In this document: one piece after another, positions 1 to 5,785 of the stretch
Layout: each line of letters opens with the position of its first letter
How positions within the stretch are numbered: position 1 is the first letter of the stretch
Source of the DNA: Actinomycetes bacterium
Lineage (GTDB): Bacteria > Actinomycetota > Acidimicrobiia > Acidimicrobiales > Palsa-688
Assembly: GCA_021808665.1 (NCBI GenBank)
Contig: JAKBBA010000176.1
Span: forward strand, 1 to 5,954
Direction: 5' to 3'
DNA: 5,954 nucleotides
Notes under the pieces: generated by a model
The model's database searches: none
What the model saw: the letters and a program-made list of their open reading frames with translations, nothing else
Told to the model about the DNA's origin: nothing
Translations under genes and position numbers: made by a program

Positions 1-8
1 GGGCTGGT

Positions 9-953
9 CTAGCCGACCTGGATCCCCCATGCAGCCTCGAGCGTGCTCCCCGGTTCCAGCACTTGACGGCCGTCCCCGCTGCGAAGCATGTCGGGGGCGG
101 CGGTCATCGGCTCGATGGCGAGGCCGCGCCGGCGCCGGGTCTCGTCGCCGATCGTGTCACCGGTGAAGACCATGAGGTGGGTGAACTGCCTGTCGATCCA
201 GAGTCGTATCGCCGGTCTGCCTTCCGATTCGACCCGGATGACGCAGCGGCCGTCTGCTCCGCGCTGCAGATCGGTGAAGGCCGCGTCGAGGCGGGCGTCG
301 CCGATCCTACGGCCGTCGTTGAAGTCCAACCCCAACTCCTCGACCGAGGCGGAGCCGATGGGCAGCCCGCGATCGTCGGACCGGTACGCGGCCCTTGCCG
401 GGAGTGTCAAGCGAATATCGTCCACCGTCCCGCCGAACGCCCGGATGTAGGGGTGCCAGCCGATACCGACCGGGCAGGCCTCCTCGGAAAGGTTGGTCAT
501 CCATGTTCGGACTTCGAGGCCTCCTTCGCTGAGGCGGTAGACGACGCGGAGATCCAGGGCCCACGGCCAACCCGGCTGAGGATGCAGGCGGTGCGAGACC
601 GTCAAGTGCTCGACCGGAGTGCCGGCGGTCCACGGGGAGTGAAGCGTCTCGGGCTCCGGCAGCGTCCAGTTCGCCCACCTCACCAGCCCGTGGATGGCGT
701 TGCTCTTGGATACCTCCGTGATCGGCAGCTGATACTCCCGGCCATTCCACGTGAATCGGCCGTCGCCCAGCCGGTTCGGCCAGGGAGCGAGGAGCTGGCC
801 GCTCCCCGCAGGGCAGACCTCGTCCTCGCTGTAGCCGTCAAGAATGTCAATACCGTTGTGTCGATAGGTGCGGATTCCACCACCGACTTCGACTGCGACG
901 AGGAACTGGTCATGGGCTTCGAGACGCACCTGGCGCCCGGAGGGCTTGGTCAC
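9..953 (-). CDS. Aldose 1-epimerase family protein (mutarotase, GalM/YihR-like)
   Basis: A 314-residue cytosolic protein with no signal peptide or membrane segment. It should interconvert alpha and beta anomers of a hexose or related sugar. The expected catalytic set is visible: the APWPNR substrate-binding stretch (residues 56-61), His88 in NAIHGL, His167 in GWHPY and the base Glu281 in AIEPMT; Asp223 in LDAAF is a likely substrate ligand. Length is normal for the family. The start is GTG at 951-953; the reading frame is closed by a TAG at 981-983 with no other start between, and no clear Shine-Dalgarno is seen. TAGGGT (978-983, minus strand) could be a -10 box, but no -35 supports it. A 4-bp hairpin (2-14) overlaps the stop codon and is too weak to call a terminator. 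The gene is divergent from the LCP operon. The PWPNR form resembles the YihR-type subgroup, but the actual sugar cannot be read from sequence. Confidence 0.93.
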   Translation of the reverse strand: MTKPSGRQVRLEAHDQFLVAVEVGGGIRTYRHNGIDILDGYSEDEVCPAGSGQLLAPWPNRLGDGRFTWNGREYQLPITEVSKSNAIHGLVRWANWTLPEPETLHSPWTAGTPVEHLTVSHRLHPQPGWPWALDLRVVYRLSEGGLEVRTWMTNLSEEACPVGIGWHPYIRAFGGTVDDIRLTLPARAAYRSDDRGLPIGSASVEELGLDFNDGRRIGDARLDAAFTDLQRGADGRCVIRVESEGRPAIRLWIDRQFTHLMVFTGDTIGDETRRRRGLAIEPMTAAPDMLRSGDGRQVLEPGSTLEAAWGIQVG

Positions 954-1054
954 GGTCTGGTCGCAACTTTGGTCATTACCCTACGACGCTACCCAAAGAG
1001 GACGCCGCAGGACAGCGCTCCTCGATTTGGTCGAACTCCTTACGCGCAGAAGGA

Positions 1055-1075
1055 CCCGGTGGGGGGGATACCGGG
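1055..1075. other. Hairpin with G7 tract in loop
   Basis: CCCGGT (1055-1060) and ACCGGG (1070-1075) form a perfect 6-bp stem. The 9-nt loop contains seven consecutive Gs (1061-1067). Neither flanking gene ends here, since both start from this region, so a terminator role for either is unlikely. A second G7 run lies at 1105-1111. The hairpin may be chance in GC-rich DNA. Confidence 0.35.
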
Positions 1076-1160
1076 CCCTTCGCATCAGCGCTTCACGGTC
1101 CAGAGGGGGGGAACTGGCCGGTGCGCTGTCTTCATTATCGACCAGAAGGAGTGGCGAGCA

Positions 1161-1190
1161 AACATATTTTTATTTTCTTCTCATATATTT
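1161..1190. promoter_or_regulatory. AT-rich island, likely promoter region of the LCP operon
   Basis: Only 4 of 30 bases are G or C, in sharp contrast to the GC-rich surroundings, and the plus strand is strongly T-rich. TATATT at 1184-1189 matches the -10 consensus at five of six positions in the plus direction. No good -35 lies 16-18 bp upstream, so the exact promoter is uncertain. If used, the leader to the LCP start would be about 165 nt and would include the tandem repeat array. An UP-like element or a nucleoid-protein (Lsr2-like) site would fit equally well. Confidence 0.4.
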
Positions 1191-1195
1191 CGGGA

Positions 1196-1225
1196 CGGTT
1201 GCAACACAGGACGGGGTGACAACCG
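1196..1225. promoter_or_regulatory. Inverted repeat, possible operator
   Basis: CGGTTG (1196-1201) and CAACCG (1220-1225) are perfect 6-bp inverted arms separated by 18 bp, directly downstream of the AT island. The position suits a regulator site for the LCP operon, but arms this short with this spacing arise by chance every few hundred bases. Confidence 0.2.
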
Positions 1226-1269
1226 AAACAGTGCCCCAGCCCGTAATCTTGACTTGGCTTCCCCGCCGC

Positions 1270-1347
1270 GTCGAAGCTCGCCGAGTCGAAGCCCGTAGGG
1301 TCTGAAGCCCGTCGGGTCGTAACCCCCATCGGGTCGTGAGCCCTGGA
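1270..1347 (+). repeat. Degenerate 15-17 bp tandem repeat with serial mini-hairpins
   Basis: About five units begin with GTCG or GTCT at 1270, 1285, 1300, 1316 and 1333, with a consensus close to GTCGAAGCCCGTCGG and lengths of 15, 15, 16, 17 and about 15 bp. The last three units place GGGTC before ACCC or GCCC, so each can fold into a 4-bp hairpin: 1298-1310, 1314-1325 (GGGT-CGTA-ACCC, fully paired) and 1331-1343. The array ends about 14 nt before the LCP start codon and would lie in the 5' leader if the promoter is at the AT island. It could act on translation or RNA stability, or be a neutral slipped-strand remnant. Confidence 0.6.
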
Positions 1348-1353
1348 TCACTT

Positions 1354-1361
1354 GGATAGGA
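1354..1361 (+). promoter_or_regulatory. Weak ribosome binding site of the LCP gene
   Basis: Two partial Shine-Dalgarno motifs precede the ATG at 1362: GGA at 1354-1356, 5 nt away, and AGGA at 1358-1361, which abuts the start codon and is too close to work well. The first is the more plausible. The ATG is kept because the next in-frame ATG (codon 38) falls inside the membrane helix and would remove the basic cytosolic tail. Confidence 0.4.
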
Positions 1362-2981
1362 ATGCACGCCAAACCATCACGGAGACAGCGCAGATCTGCA
1401 GAGCGACAGGCTCGAAAGCACCCTGATGCGCCGCTCATACCAACGCGCCACTGGCCTCGCCGACTCCTCGTGATGGCAAACATCTTCGTCGCAATCACTC
1501 TCATTGCGGTCGGCGGGGCCTACGCCTACGTGCGCTATCGCATCGATTCGATTCATACTGTCGCTGCCCCCGACCTCACCTCGCAGGGAAATAACACCGG
1601 GACGAACAAACCTGCAACCAGCACCTCCTCGGGGGCCCCCGAGAACATCCTGCTCATCGGCAACCAGAGCCGGGCCGGTCTCAACACCCCCGCCGACATC
1701 CAGCAGTTCGGCAACCCGCAGCTCCTATCCGGGTCACTCAGCGACGTGATCATGATTCTCCATCTCGATCCGAAGACCAAGCAGGCGTCGATTCTGTCCA
1801 TCCCCCGAGACCTTTTCTCACACATGCCCACCGGGAGCCCAGTGTTGTCCTGGGAGAAGATCGACGCAGCCCTCAACGACGGGGTCAACGGCCCGGACAA
1901 CCTCGTCAAGGCCATCCAGCAGGACTTCGGGATCCCGATCAACCATTTCGTCGAGATCAACTTCAGCGGGTTCGAGAATACGGTCAACGCTCTCGGCGGC
2001 CTGACCATGGACTTCCCCCAGAAGCTTTATGACCTGGAGTCGCAGCTCAACATTACGAGTACCGGCTGCATCTCCATCAACGGAGCGCAGGCCTTGGCTT
2101 TGGTGCGCTCACGTCACCTGCAGTACGACCCGCCCGGCTACAACGGCCCGGTCTCGACGTGGCCGTACGATCCTGAATCGGATCTGGCCCGAATCGTAAG
2201 GGACCACGAGTTCGTCCGGGTCCTGCTGTCGACGGCGATCTCCAAAGGACTTACCAACCCCTTGACGCTTAACCGGTTCATCGGCGCGGTAATAAATCAG
2301 GTGACGATGGATCCGGGCTTGAAGAATCAGCTGATCAGCCTGGCCGAGACCTACGGCCACATCAACCCCGGCGCCATACCCGAGACGACGCTTCCCGTCA
2401 CCACGTTCAACAACTACTACTTCAGAGGCGCATCGATGGGCGACGTCGACTTCCCCGTCCAGCCCAACGACTACCAGACGATCGCCAAGTGGGATTCGGG
2501 GGCTTTTCCCACCCCCGTCACCCCCACAACCGTCAACGTGCTCAACATAGTGGGGAGCTACAACCTCGCGAGCGTAACGGCGAAGGCCCTGGCGGCTGAC
2601 GGTTTCACGATCGGTACGGTCGCAAACGGTCCCATTCCCGCCAAGCCCGCCGAGACCGTCATCGAGTACCCGACGGGAGGTCTCGCTCAAGCGGTGTCCG
2701 TGCTTTCGAAGCTCTCAGGCGCAGTGGTCATGGAACCCGACCCGGCATTGCCCACTGGAACAATTACGGTCAAAGCCGGCACCAACTTCTCGGTAGTGTC
2801 CGCTTCGCAGAGCTCGCCGGGCGCCACAACCGCCAATACAGGAAGTGTCCCGAGCTCGTCGACCACGACACGCCCTCCGACCGTAGGCAACCAGGCGCCC
2901 AGCTCCAGCGTAGACAACCTGACCCCGTACGATCCGCGGCCATGCACACCCGGATCACCCGTCAAGACCCTGGCCGGCTAG
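1362..2981 (+). CDS. LCP (LytR-CpsA-Psr) family glycopolymer transferase with LytR_C domain
   Basis: A 539-residue membrane-anchored extracytoplasmic protein. LCP enzymes transfer teichoic acid, arabinogalactan or capsule-type polymers from an undecaprenyl-pyrophosphate carrier to peptidoglycan. Visible parts: a very basic cytosolic tail (1-34); one membrane helix (about 35-57); a short Thr/Ser linker; the LCP domain (about 94-292) with NILLIGNQSR, SDVIMILHLD, SIPRD (146-150), KIDAA (166-170), INHFVEINFSGF, NALGG and LVRSR (247-251, Arg249 and Arg251); a LytR_C domain (about 389-478) starting VNVLNIVGSYN; then a Ser/Thr/Pro-rich tail ending PYDPRPCTPG. Several usual catalytic positions are changed: Gln102 where Asp is common in GSDSR, Leu126 where Arg is common in RSD, and VRDH in place of RRQQ (residues 279-282). 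The SIPRD and VRSR arginines remain. Cys236 and Cys528 could pair outside the cell. It is the first gene of a likely operon with two dedA genes. Family assignment is secure; the polymer is unknown. Confidence 0.95.
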   Translation: MHAKPSRRQRRSAERQARKHPDAPLIPTRHWPRRLLVMANIFVAITLIAVGGAYAYVRYRIDSIHTVAAPDLTSQGNNTGTNKPATSTSSGAPENILLIGNQSRAGLNTPADIQQFGNPQLLSGSLSDVIMILHLDPKTKQASILSIPRDLFSHMPTGSPVLSWEKIDAALNDGVNGPDNLVKAIQQDFGIPINHFVEINFSGFENTVNALGGLTMDFPQKLYDLESQLNITSTGCISINGAQALALVRSRHLQYDPPGYNGPVSTWPYDPESDLARIVRDHEFVRVLLSTAISKGLTNPLTLNRFIGAVINQVTMDPGLKNQLISLAETYGHINPGAIPETTLPVTTFNNYYFRGASMGDVDFPVQPNDYQTIAKWDSGAFPTPVTPTTVNVLNIVGSYNLASVTAKALAADGFTIGTVANGPIPAKPAETVIEYPTGGLAQAVSVLSKLSGAVVMEPDPALPTGTITVKAGTNFSVVSASQSSPGATTANTGSVPSSSTTTRPPTVGNQAPSSSVDNLTPYDPRPCTPGSPVKTLAG

Positions 2982-3003
2982 ACCTCACTGATTCCGCCTG
3001 CAG

Positions 3004-3633
3004 ATGAACGTCAGCCACCTTCTAGCCACATACGGCTACAGCGCCGTCTTCCTGCTCGTACTGATCGAATGCCTCGGCGTCCCCCTGCCTGGCGAGACCA
3101 TTCTCGTTGCGGCCGGCATCTACGCAGGGACGACCCACAAACTTTCGATCCTTGAGATCTTCCTGGTCGCTGCTGCAGCGGCGATTCTTGGCGACAACAT
3201 CGGCTTCTGGATAGGAGACAAGGGGGGGTATCGCCTTCTGCGGCGTTACGGCCGGTATATCCGTCTCGATGCTTCGAAAATCAAAGTTGGGCGTCTCGTC
3301 TTCGACCGCTACGGGCCGATCGTCGTCTTCGCGGGCCGCTTCGTGTCTGTCCTTCGGACATATGCAGCGTTTCTCGCCGGAACCCTGAAGATGACGTGGC
3401 GGCGCTTCCTGCCGTTCAACGCTGCCGGCGGGATCCTCTGGGCAGCGCTCTACAGCTTCGTGCCCTACAGCCTCGGTAGTACCGTCAACAAGCTTTCGAC
3501 CGTCGCCAGCTTCGTCTTCGGGGGCCTTGCCCTCGTCGCAGTGGTCATCGCGGTCCTGATAATCCGTCGCAAGACGAACCAGATGGTACAAGCCGCCGAA
3601 TTGGCGTATCCGGGGCCGCTGCCTGAGCGCTAG
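3004..3633 (+). CDS. DedA family membrane protein (first copy), possible undecaprenyl phosphate translocase
   Basis: A 209-residue polytopic inner-membrane protein of normal DedA length. Family marks: the re-entrant segment IECLGVPLPGET with Glu22 and Glu31, GDNIGFWIG (63-71), RYGRYIR (81-87), the arginine motif GRFVSVLRTYAAFLAG (111-126) with Arg112 and Arg118 six apart, and FNAAGGILWA (138-147). A hydrophobic C-terminal helix (about 168-187) is followed by a short basic tail. The glutamates and the arginine pair correspond to residues reported as essential in E. coli YqjA, so this copy looks functional. Some DedA proteins (UptA type) flip undecaprenyl phosphate across the membrane; others affect proton-coupled transport and membrane stress. 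The ATG lies 22 bp after the LCP stop with no terminator and no clear Shine-Dalgarno, which suggests cotranscription and perhaps translational coupling. Membership is certain; the substrate is inferred from context. Confidence 0.94.
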   Translation: MNVSHLLATYGYSAVFLLVLIECLGVPLPGETILVAAGIYAGTTHKLSILEIFLVAAAAAILGDNIGFWIGDKGGYRLLRRYGRYIRLDASKIKVGRLVFDRYGPIVVFAGRFVSVLRTYAAFLAGTLKMTWRRFLPFNAAGGILWAALYSFVPYSLGSTVNKLSTVASFVFGGLALVAVVIAVLIIRRKTNQMVQAAELAYPGPLPER

Positions 3634-3642
3634 TCTTCCCTC

Positions 3643-3648
3643 GGAGGG
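3643..3648 (+). promoter_or_regulatory. Strong ribosome binding site of the second dedA
   Basis: GGAGGG sits 6 nt before the ATG at 3655. It is the clearest Shine-Dalgarno in the window, fixes the start of the second DedA gene, and contrasts with the weak or absent sites before the other genes. Confidence 0.8.
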
Positions 3649-3654
3649 CTTGGC

Positions 3655-4470
3655 ATGCTCGGACTCCTCAACGTAACCAACCTTGTGGCGTCCTCGGGGT
3701 ACGCCGCTATCTTCATCCTGTCCGTTCTGCAGTCGTGCTGCGTACCCACGTCGTCCGAGCTCACCCTCGGCTTCGCCGGTGTCCTTGCTGCGGAAGGCAA
3801 GCTAAGCCTTCCGGCAGTGATCGTAGTAGGGGTCGCCGGGGAAATCGTCGGTGCTTACGTCGCCTGGGCTATCGGTCGTTATGGCGGCCGGGCGTTTGTA
3901 GCGCGCTACGGCCGGTACGTGCTGATGAGCACGCACGATCTCGACCGGGCACAGGGATGGTACGAGCGCCACGAACGGTGGGGCGTCTTCGGCAGCCGGC
4001 TGCTGCCAGTGATCCGCAATTTTGTTGCCGTCCCGGCCGGTGTCGCCGAGGTACCGCTTGTCAGGTTCGGGATTCTCACAGCCCTCGGCTCTCTCGTCTG
4101 GGACGGCGCGATGGCCTTGATCGGATACGAGATCGGAGGCTCGTGGCGGTCAATCATGAAAGGCTTCAACGATGCCGGCTACCTGCTCGGCGCCGCTGCG
4201 GTAGCCGCTGTGGCGTTCGTGGTTTGGCACCGCTGGCGCGCATTCCACAGGGCGACGGGGGAGCGACGAGCCCCGTTGGCCGGCCGGATCTCGCGGGAGG
4301 TCGAGCGGCCGTCGGTAGCAGAGCGGCCGTCGGTGGCGGAGCGGCCGTCGGTAGCAGAGCGGCCGTCGGTGGCGGAGCGGCCGTCGGTGGCGGAGCGGCC
4401 GTCGGTGGCAGTTGGTGGCGACATCGACGCCGCCCTACTTCCTGACCGGTACCGGCGGAATCGCAGCTGA
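3655..4470 (+). CDS. DedA family membrane protein (second copy) with hexapeptide-repeat tail
   Basis: A 271-residue polytopic membrane protein, about 60 residues longer than its upstream neighbour because of a hydrophilic C-terminal extension. The DedA core covers about residues 1-195: LQSCCVPTSSEL (25-36), GEIVGAYVAWAIGRYGG (62-78), RYGRYVL, GSRLLPVIRNFVAVPAG (113-129) with Arg115 and Arg121 six apart, and a last helix at about 174-191. Gln26 occupies the position held by a key Glu in the first copy (Glu22) and in E. coli YqjA; Glu35 is kept. The tail is basic (WHRWRAFHR) and then has six exact ERPSVA repeats (217-252) before a short charged end. The tail should be cytosolic by usual DedA topology. 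It is 21 bp from the first dedA with a strong Shine-Dalgarno, so the two are almost certainly cotranscribed. The two copies are clearly divergent paralogues, not a recent duplication. Substrate unknown; lipid-carrier transport is one option. Confidence 0.93.
   Translation: MLGLLNVTNLVASSGYAAIFILSVLQSCCVPTSSELTLGFAGVLAAEGKLSLPAVIVVGVAGEIVGAYVAWAIGRYGGRAFVARYGRYVLMSTHDLDRAQGWYERHERWGVFGSRLLPVIRNFVAVPAGVAEVPLVRFGILTALGSLVWDGAMALIGYEIGGSWRSIMKGFNDAGYLLGAAAVAAVAFVVWHRWRAFHRATGERRAPLAGRISREVERPSVAERPSVAERPSVAERPSVAERPSVAERPSVAVGGDIDAALLPDRYRRNRS
4303..4410 (+). repeat. Six-copy 18-bp in-frame minisatellite (ERPSVA)_6
   Basis: Six head-to-tail 18-bp units start at 4303, 4321, 4339, 4357, 4375 and 4393. 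The first 14 bases (GAGCGGCCGTCGGT) are identical in all; only the last four vary. Units 1 and 3 end AGCA, units 2, 4 and 5 end GGCG, and unit 6 ends GGCA. The alternating A-B-A-B order suggests duplication of a 36-bp dimer, then a further single-unit gain. All differences are synonymous, and every unit keeps the reading frame, so copy-number change would alter tail length without a frameshift. Confidence 0.95.
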
Positions 4471-4482
4471 GCAACAACTCAG
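4467..4482. terminator. Short hairpin bridging two convergent stop codons
   Basis: CTGAG (4467-4471) and CTCAG (4478-4482) form a 5-bp stem with a 6-nt CAACAA loop. The stem contains the TGA stop of the second dedA and, on the other strand, the TGA stop of the MATE gene. There is no T-tract on either side, so it is at best a weak bidirectional terminator. With only 8 bp between the genes, the real ends of both transcripts probably lie inside the opposite gene. Confidence 0.3.
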
Positions 4483-5771
4483 GCCACGCTCCAACGCTCC
4501 CCCGCCGTCCGACGCAGCATCCCGATCAACCTGACGACTATCGACGCGGTCAGGCCGGCCCATAGCCCACCGATGCCCCAGTGCAACTGCAATGAGGCAA
4601 TCCCGATCGGAACGTACACCCCGACCGTTGCGAGGAGTGTCAGGTCGCGCATGTATCGGACGTCGCCGGCCCCGATCAGGACACCGTCGAGAGCGAACAC
4701 CACCCCTGCGGCGGGCTGCATCGCCGCAAGGAATGGCCACAGGACGTGTACCTGGCTTACGACGGCGTCGGACGAAGTGAACGCAGGCGGAATCACATAC
4801 CACCCGCCGGCAAGGACGGCCCCGAGTACGATGCCGGCTACCAGCCCGTAGCGCGCCACGCGCCACGCGATCCGTCGAGCTGATGCGGTGTCGCCTCCCC
4901 CGAGCGCCGCGCCCACAAGCGACTGCGCCGCGATCGCAAACGAGTCGAGCAGCAACGCGGCGAACGACCAGCACTCGAAGCCGATCTGATGGGCAGCAAC
5001 CTGGGCGGTACCCATGCGGGCTGCCACACCTGACGCGGCGAGCATCGCTGCCTGCAGTCCGGCTTTGCGAAGAAGGAGGTCTTTTGCTGGAACGAGATAC
5101 GCCGCCAGCACCCCCGGGGCGGGCCGCCATGGCCGACGTTGGGCGTGAAGGGCCAGCAGGAACAGGGTACCTGCGAATGCCTGAGCTGCAAGGTTGGCAA
5201 CCGCCGAGCCGGCCAATCCAAGCCCGCCTGCGTACACAAGAGCCGGCGACGCGACCGCGGACATCGCGTTGGCTGCTAGGACGATCCTGACGGGGCGTCG
5301 TGTGTCTTGGACGCCGCGCATCCAACCGTTACCAGCTAACGCTAAGAGGATCCCCGGAACTCCCAGGACCGCTATGCGGAACCAGTGCTGGGCCGCCGCC
5401 TCGAGTGCGCCCGGGCCGCCTGCGAGGAGATCCAGCAGCGGTCGGCTGAAAAGCTCGCCAAGCGCCACCGCGACCACGCCGACGGCAATCGCGAGCACCG
5501 AAGCGGCTACCCCCTCGTCGATAGCCTTGTCGCGCTCGCCCGCACCGAACCACCTGGATGCTCTCGCGGTGGTCGCGTAGTCGAGGAAACCACCGAGCAT
5601 CGCCACTAACGACAGCAGCGTTCCTCCGAGCCCGAGAGCTCCGAGCTGCAGCGAACCGAGATGGCCTACGACCGCGGTATCCACAAGGACGTAAAGCGGT
5701 TCGGCGGCCAGCACGAGGAATGCAGACGCCGTCAGCGCCAACAGCTGGCGCGTCCCGGGCGGCTCAGCCAT
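4479..5771 (-). CDS. MATE family efflux transporter, DinF-like
   Basis: A 430-residue integral membrane protein with about twelve helices, of normal MATE length. MATE carriers export drugs, toxic metabolites or other organic compounds using a proton or sodium gradient. DinF-type marks: EPLYVLVDTAVVGHLG (24-39) with the membrane acid Asp31 in helix 1, YATTARASRWFGAG (65-78), GNGWMRGVQDTRRP (147-160) at the middle of the first bundle, AAHQIGFECWSFAALLLDSF (259-278) opening the second bundle, and LDGVLIGAGDVRYMRD (361-376). The Asp31 position matches the cation-coupling Asp of DinF-type MATE structures. The ATG at 5769-5771 has no Shine-Dalgarno; a TAACGT box just upstream suggests a leaderless or near-leaderless message. 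It converges on the LCP-DedA operon, so it is a separate transcription unit. No LexA-type box was seen, so I do not call it dinF or infer SOS control. The substrate is unknown. Confidence 0.95.
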   Translation of the reverse strand: MAEPPGTRQLLALTASAFLVLAAEPLYVLVDTAVVGHLGSLQLGALGLGGTLLSLVAMLGGFLDYATTARASRWFGAGERDKAIDEGVAASVLAIAVGVVAVALGELFSRPLLDLLAGGPGALEAAAQHWFRIAVLGVPGILLALAGNGWMRGVQDTRRPVRIVLAANAMSAVASPALVYAGGLGLAGSAVANLAAQAFAGTLFLLALHAQRRPWRPAPGVLAAYLVPAKDLLLRKAGLQAAMLAASGVAARMGTAQVAAHQIGFECWSFAALLLDSFAIAAQSLVGAALGGGDTASARRIAWRVARYGLVAGIVLGAVLAGGWYVIPPAFTSSDAVVSQVHVLWPFLAAMQPAAGVVFALDGVLIGAGDVRYMRDLTLLATVGVYVPIGIASLQLHWGIGGLWAGLTASIVVRLIGMLRRTAGERWSVA

Positions 5772-5779
5772 ATCGTGTC

Positions 5780-5785
5780 ACGTTA
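5780..5785 (-). promoter_or_regulatory. Candidate -10 box for a leaderless MATE transcript
   Basis: TAACGT on the minus strand fits the TANNNT pattern and ends 8 nt before the ATG. Transcription would start within about 2 nt of the start codon, in line with the absence of a Shine-Dalgarno. The -35 region is poor (GTTTCC at 17-bp spacing), so this is tentative. Confidence 0.35.

Larger units (their letters stand above)
954..1361. other. Divergent intergenic region with repeats and AT island
   Basis: This 408-bp stretch lies between the starts of the epimerase and LCP genes and so must hold the promoters of both. It contains, in order: a GC-rich hairpin with a G7 loop (1055-1075), a second G7 tract (1105-1111), a 30-bp AT island (1161-1190), a 6-bp inverted repeat (1196-1225) and a degenerate tandem repeat with small hairpins (1270-1347). 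Reading frames cross it on both strands, but none has a convincing start, a recognisable protein or independent support, so I call no gene here. No tRNA-like cloverleaf was seen. Confidence 0.7.

Noticed and set aside
1151..1219. 22-codon GTG frame after AAGGAG in the intergenic region
   Set aside because: The AAGGAG motif touches the GTG and leaves no spacer. The peptide is short, mostly encoded by the AT island, and has no recognisable feature.
63..1298. Long plus-strand open frame of 411 codons opposite the epimerase gene
   Set aside because: It overlaps the epimerase over most of its length, shows low-complexity Arg/Pro/Gly-rich composition and no domain, while the minus strand has a full set of catalytic motifs. 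It is an antisense by-product of GC-rich codons.
868..1305. Plus-strand open frame ending in RRVEARRVEARRV
   Set aside because: The repeat peptide only reflects the 15-bp DNA repeat read in one frame. There is no plausible start site, and the frame overlaps the epimerase start and the AT island.
2982..3003. Terminator between the LCP gene and the first dedA
   Set aside because: The 22-bp gap has no hairpin or T-tract, so the genes look cotranscribed.
3735..4445. Arg-rich open frame inside the second dedA
   Set aside because: It is out of frame with a clear DedA protein and lacks hydrophobic segments or motifs; its Gly/Ala repeats are the minisatellite read in another frame.
4446..4455. Perfect palindrome CCGGTACCGG near the end of the second dedA
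   Set aside because: It is coding sequence in GC-rich DNA and short enough to be chance; no partner element suggests a binding or attachment site.
4435..5325. Minus-strand 296-codon frame overlapping the MATE gene
   Set aside because: It is a shifted frame of the MATE gene with Arg/Gly-rich composition and no motifs; the MATE frame contains all family motifs.
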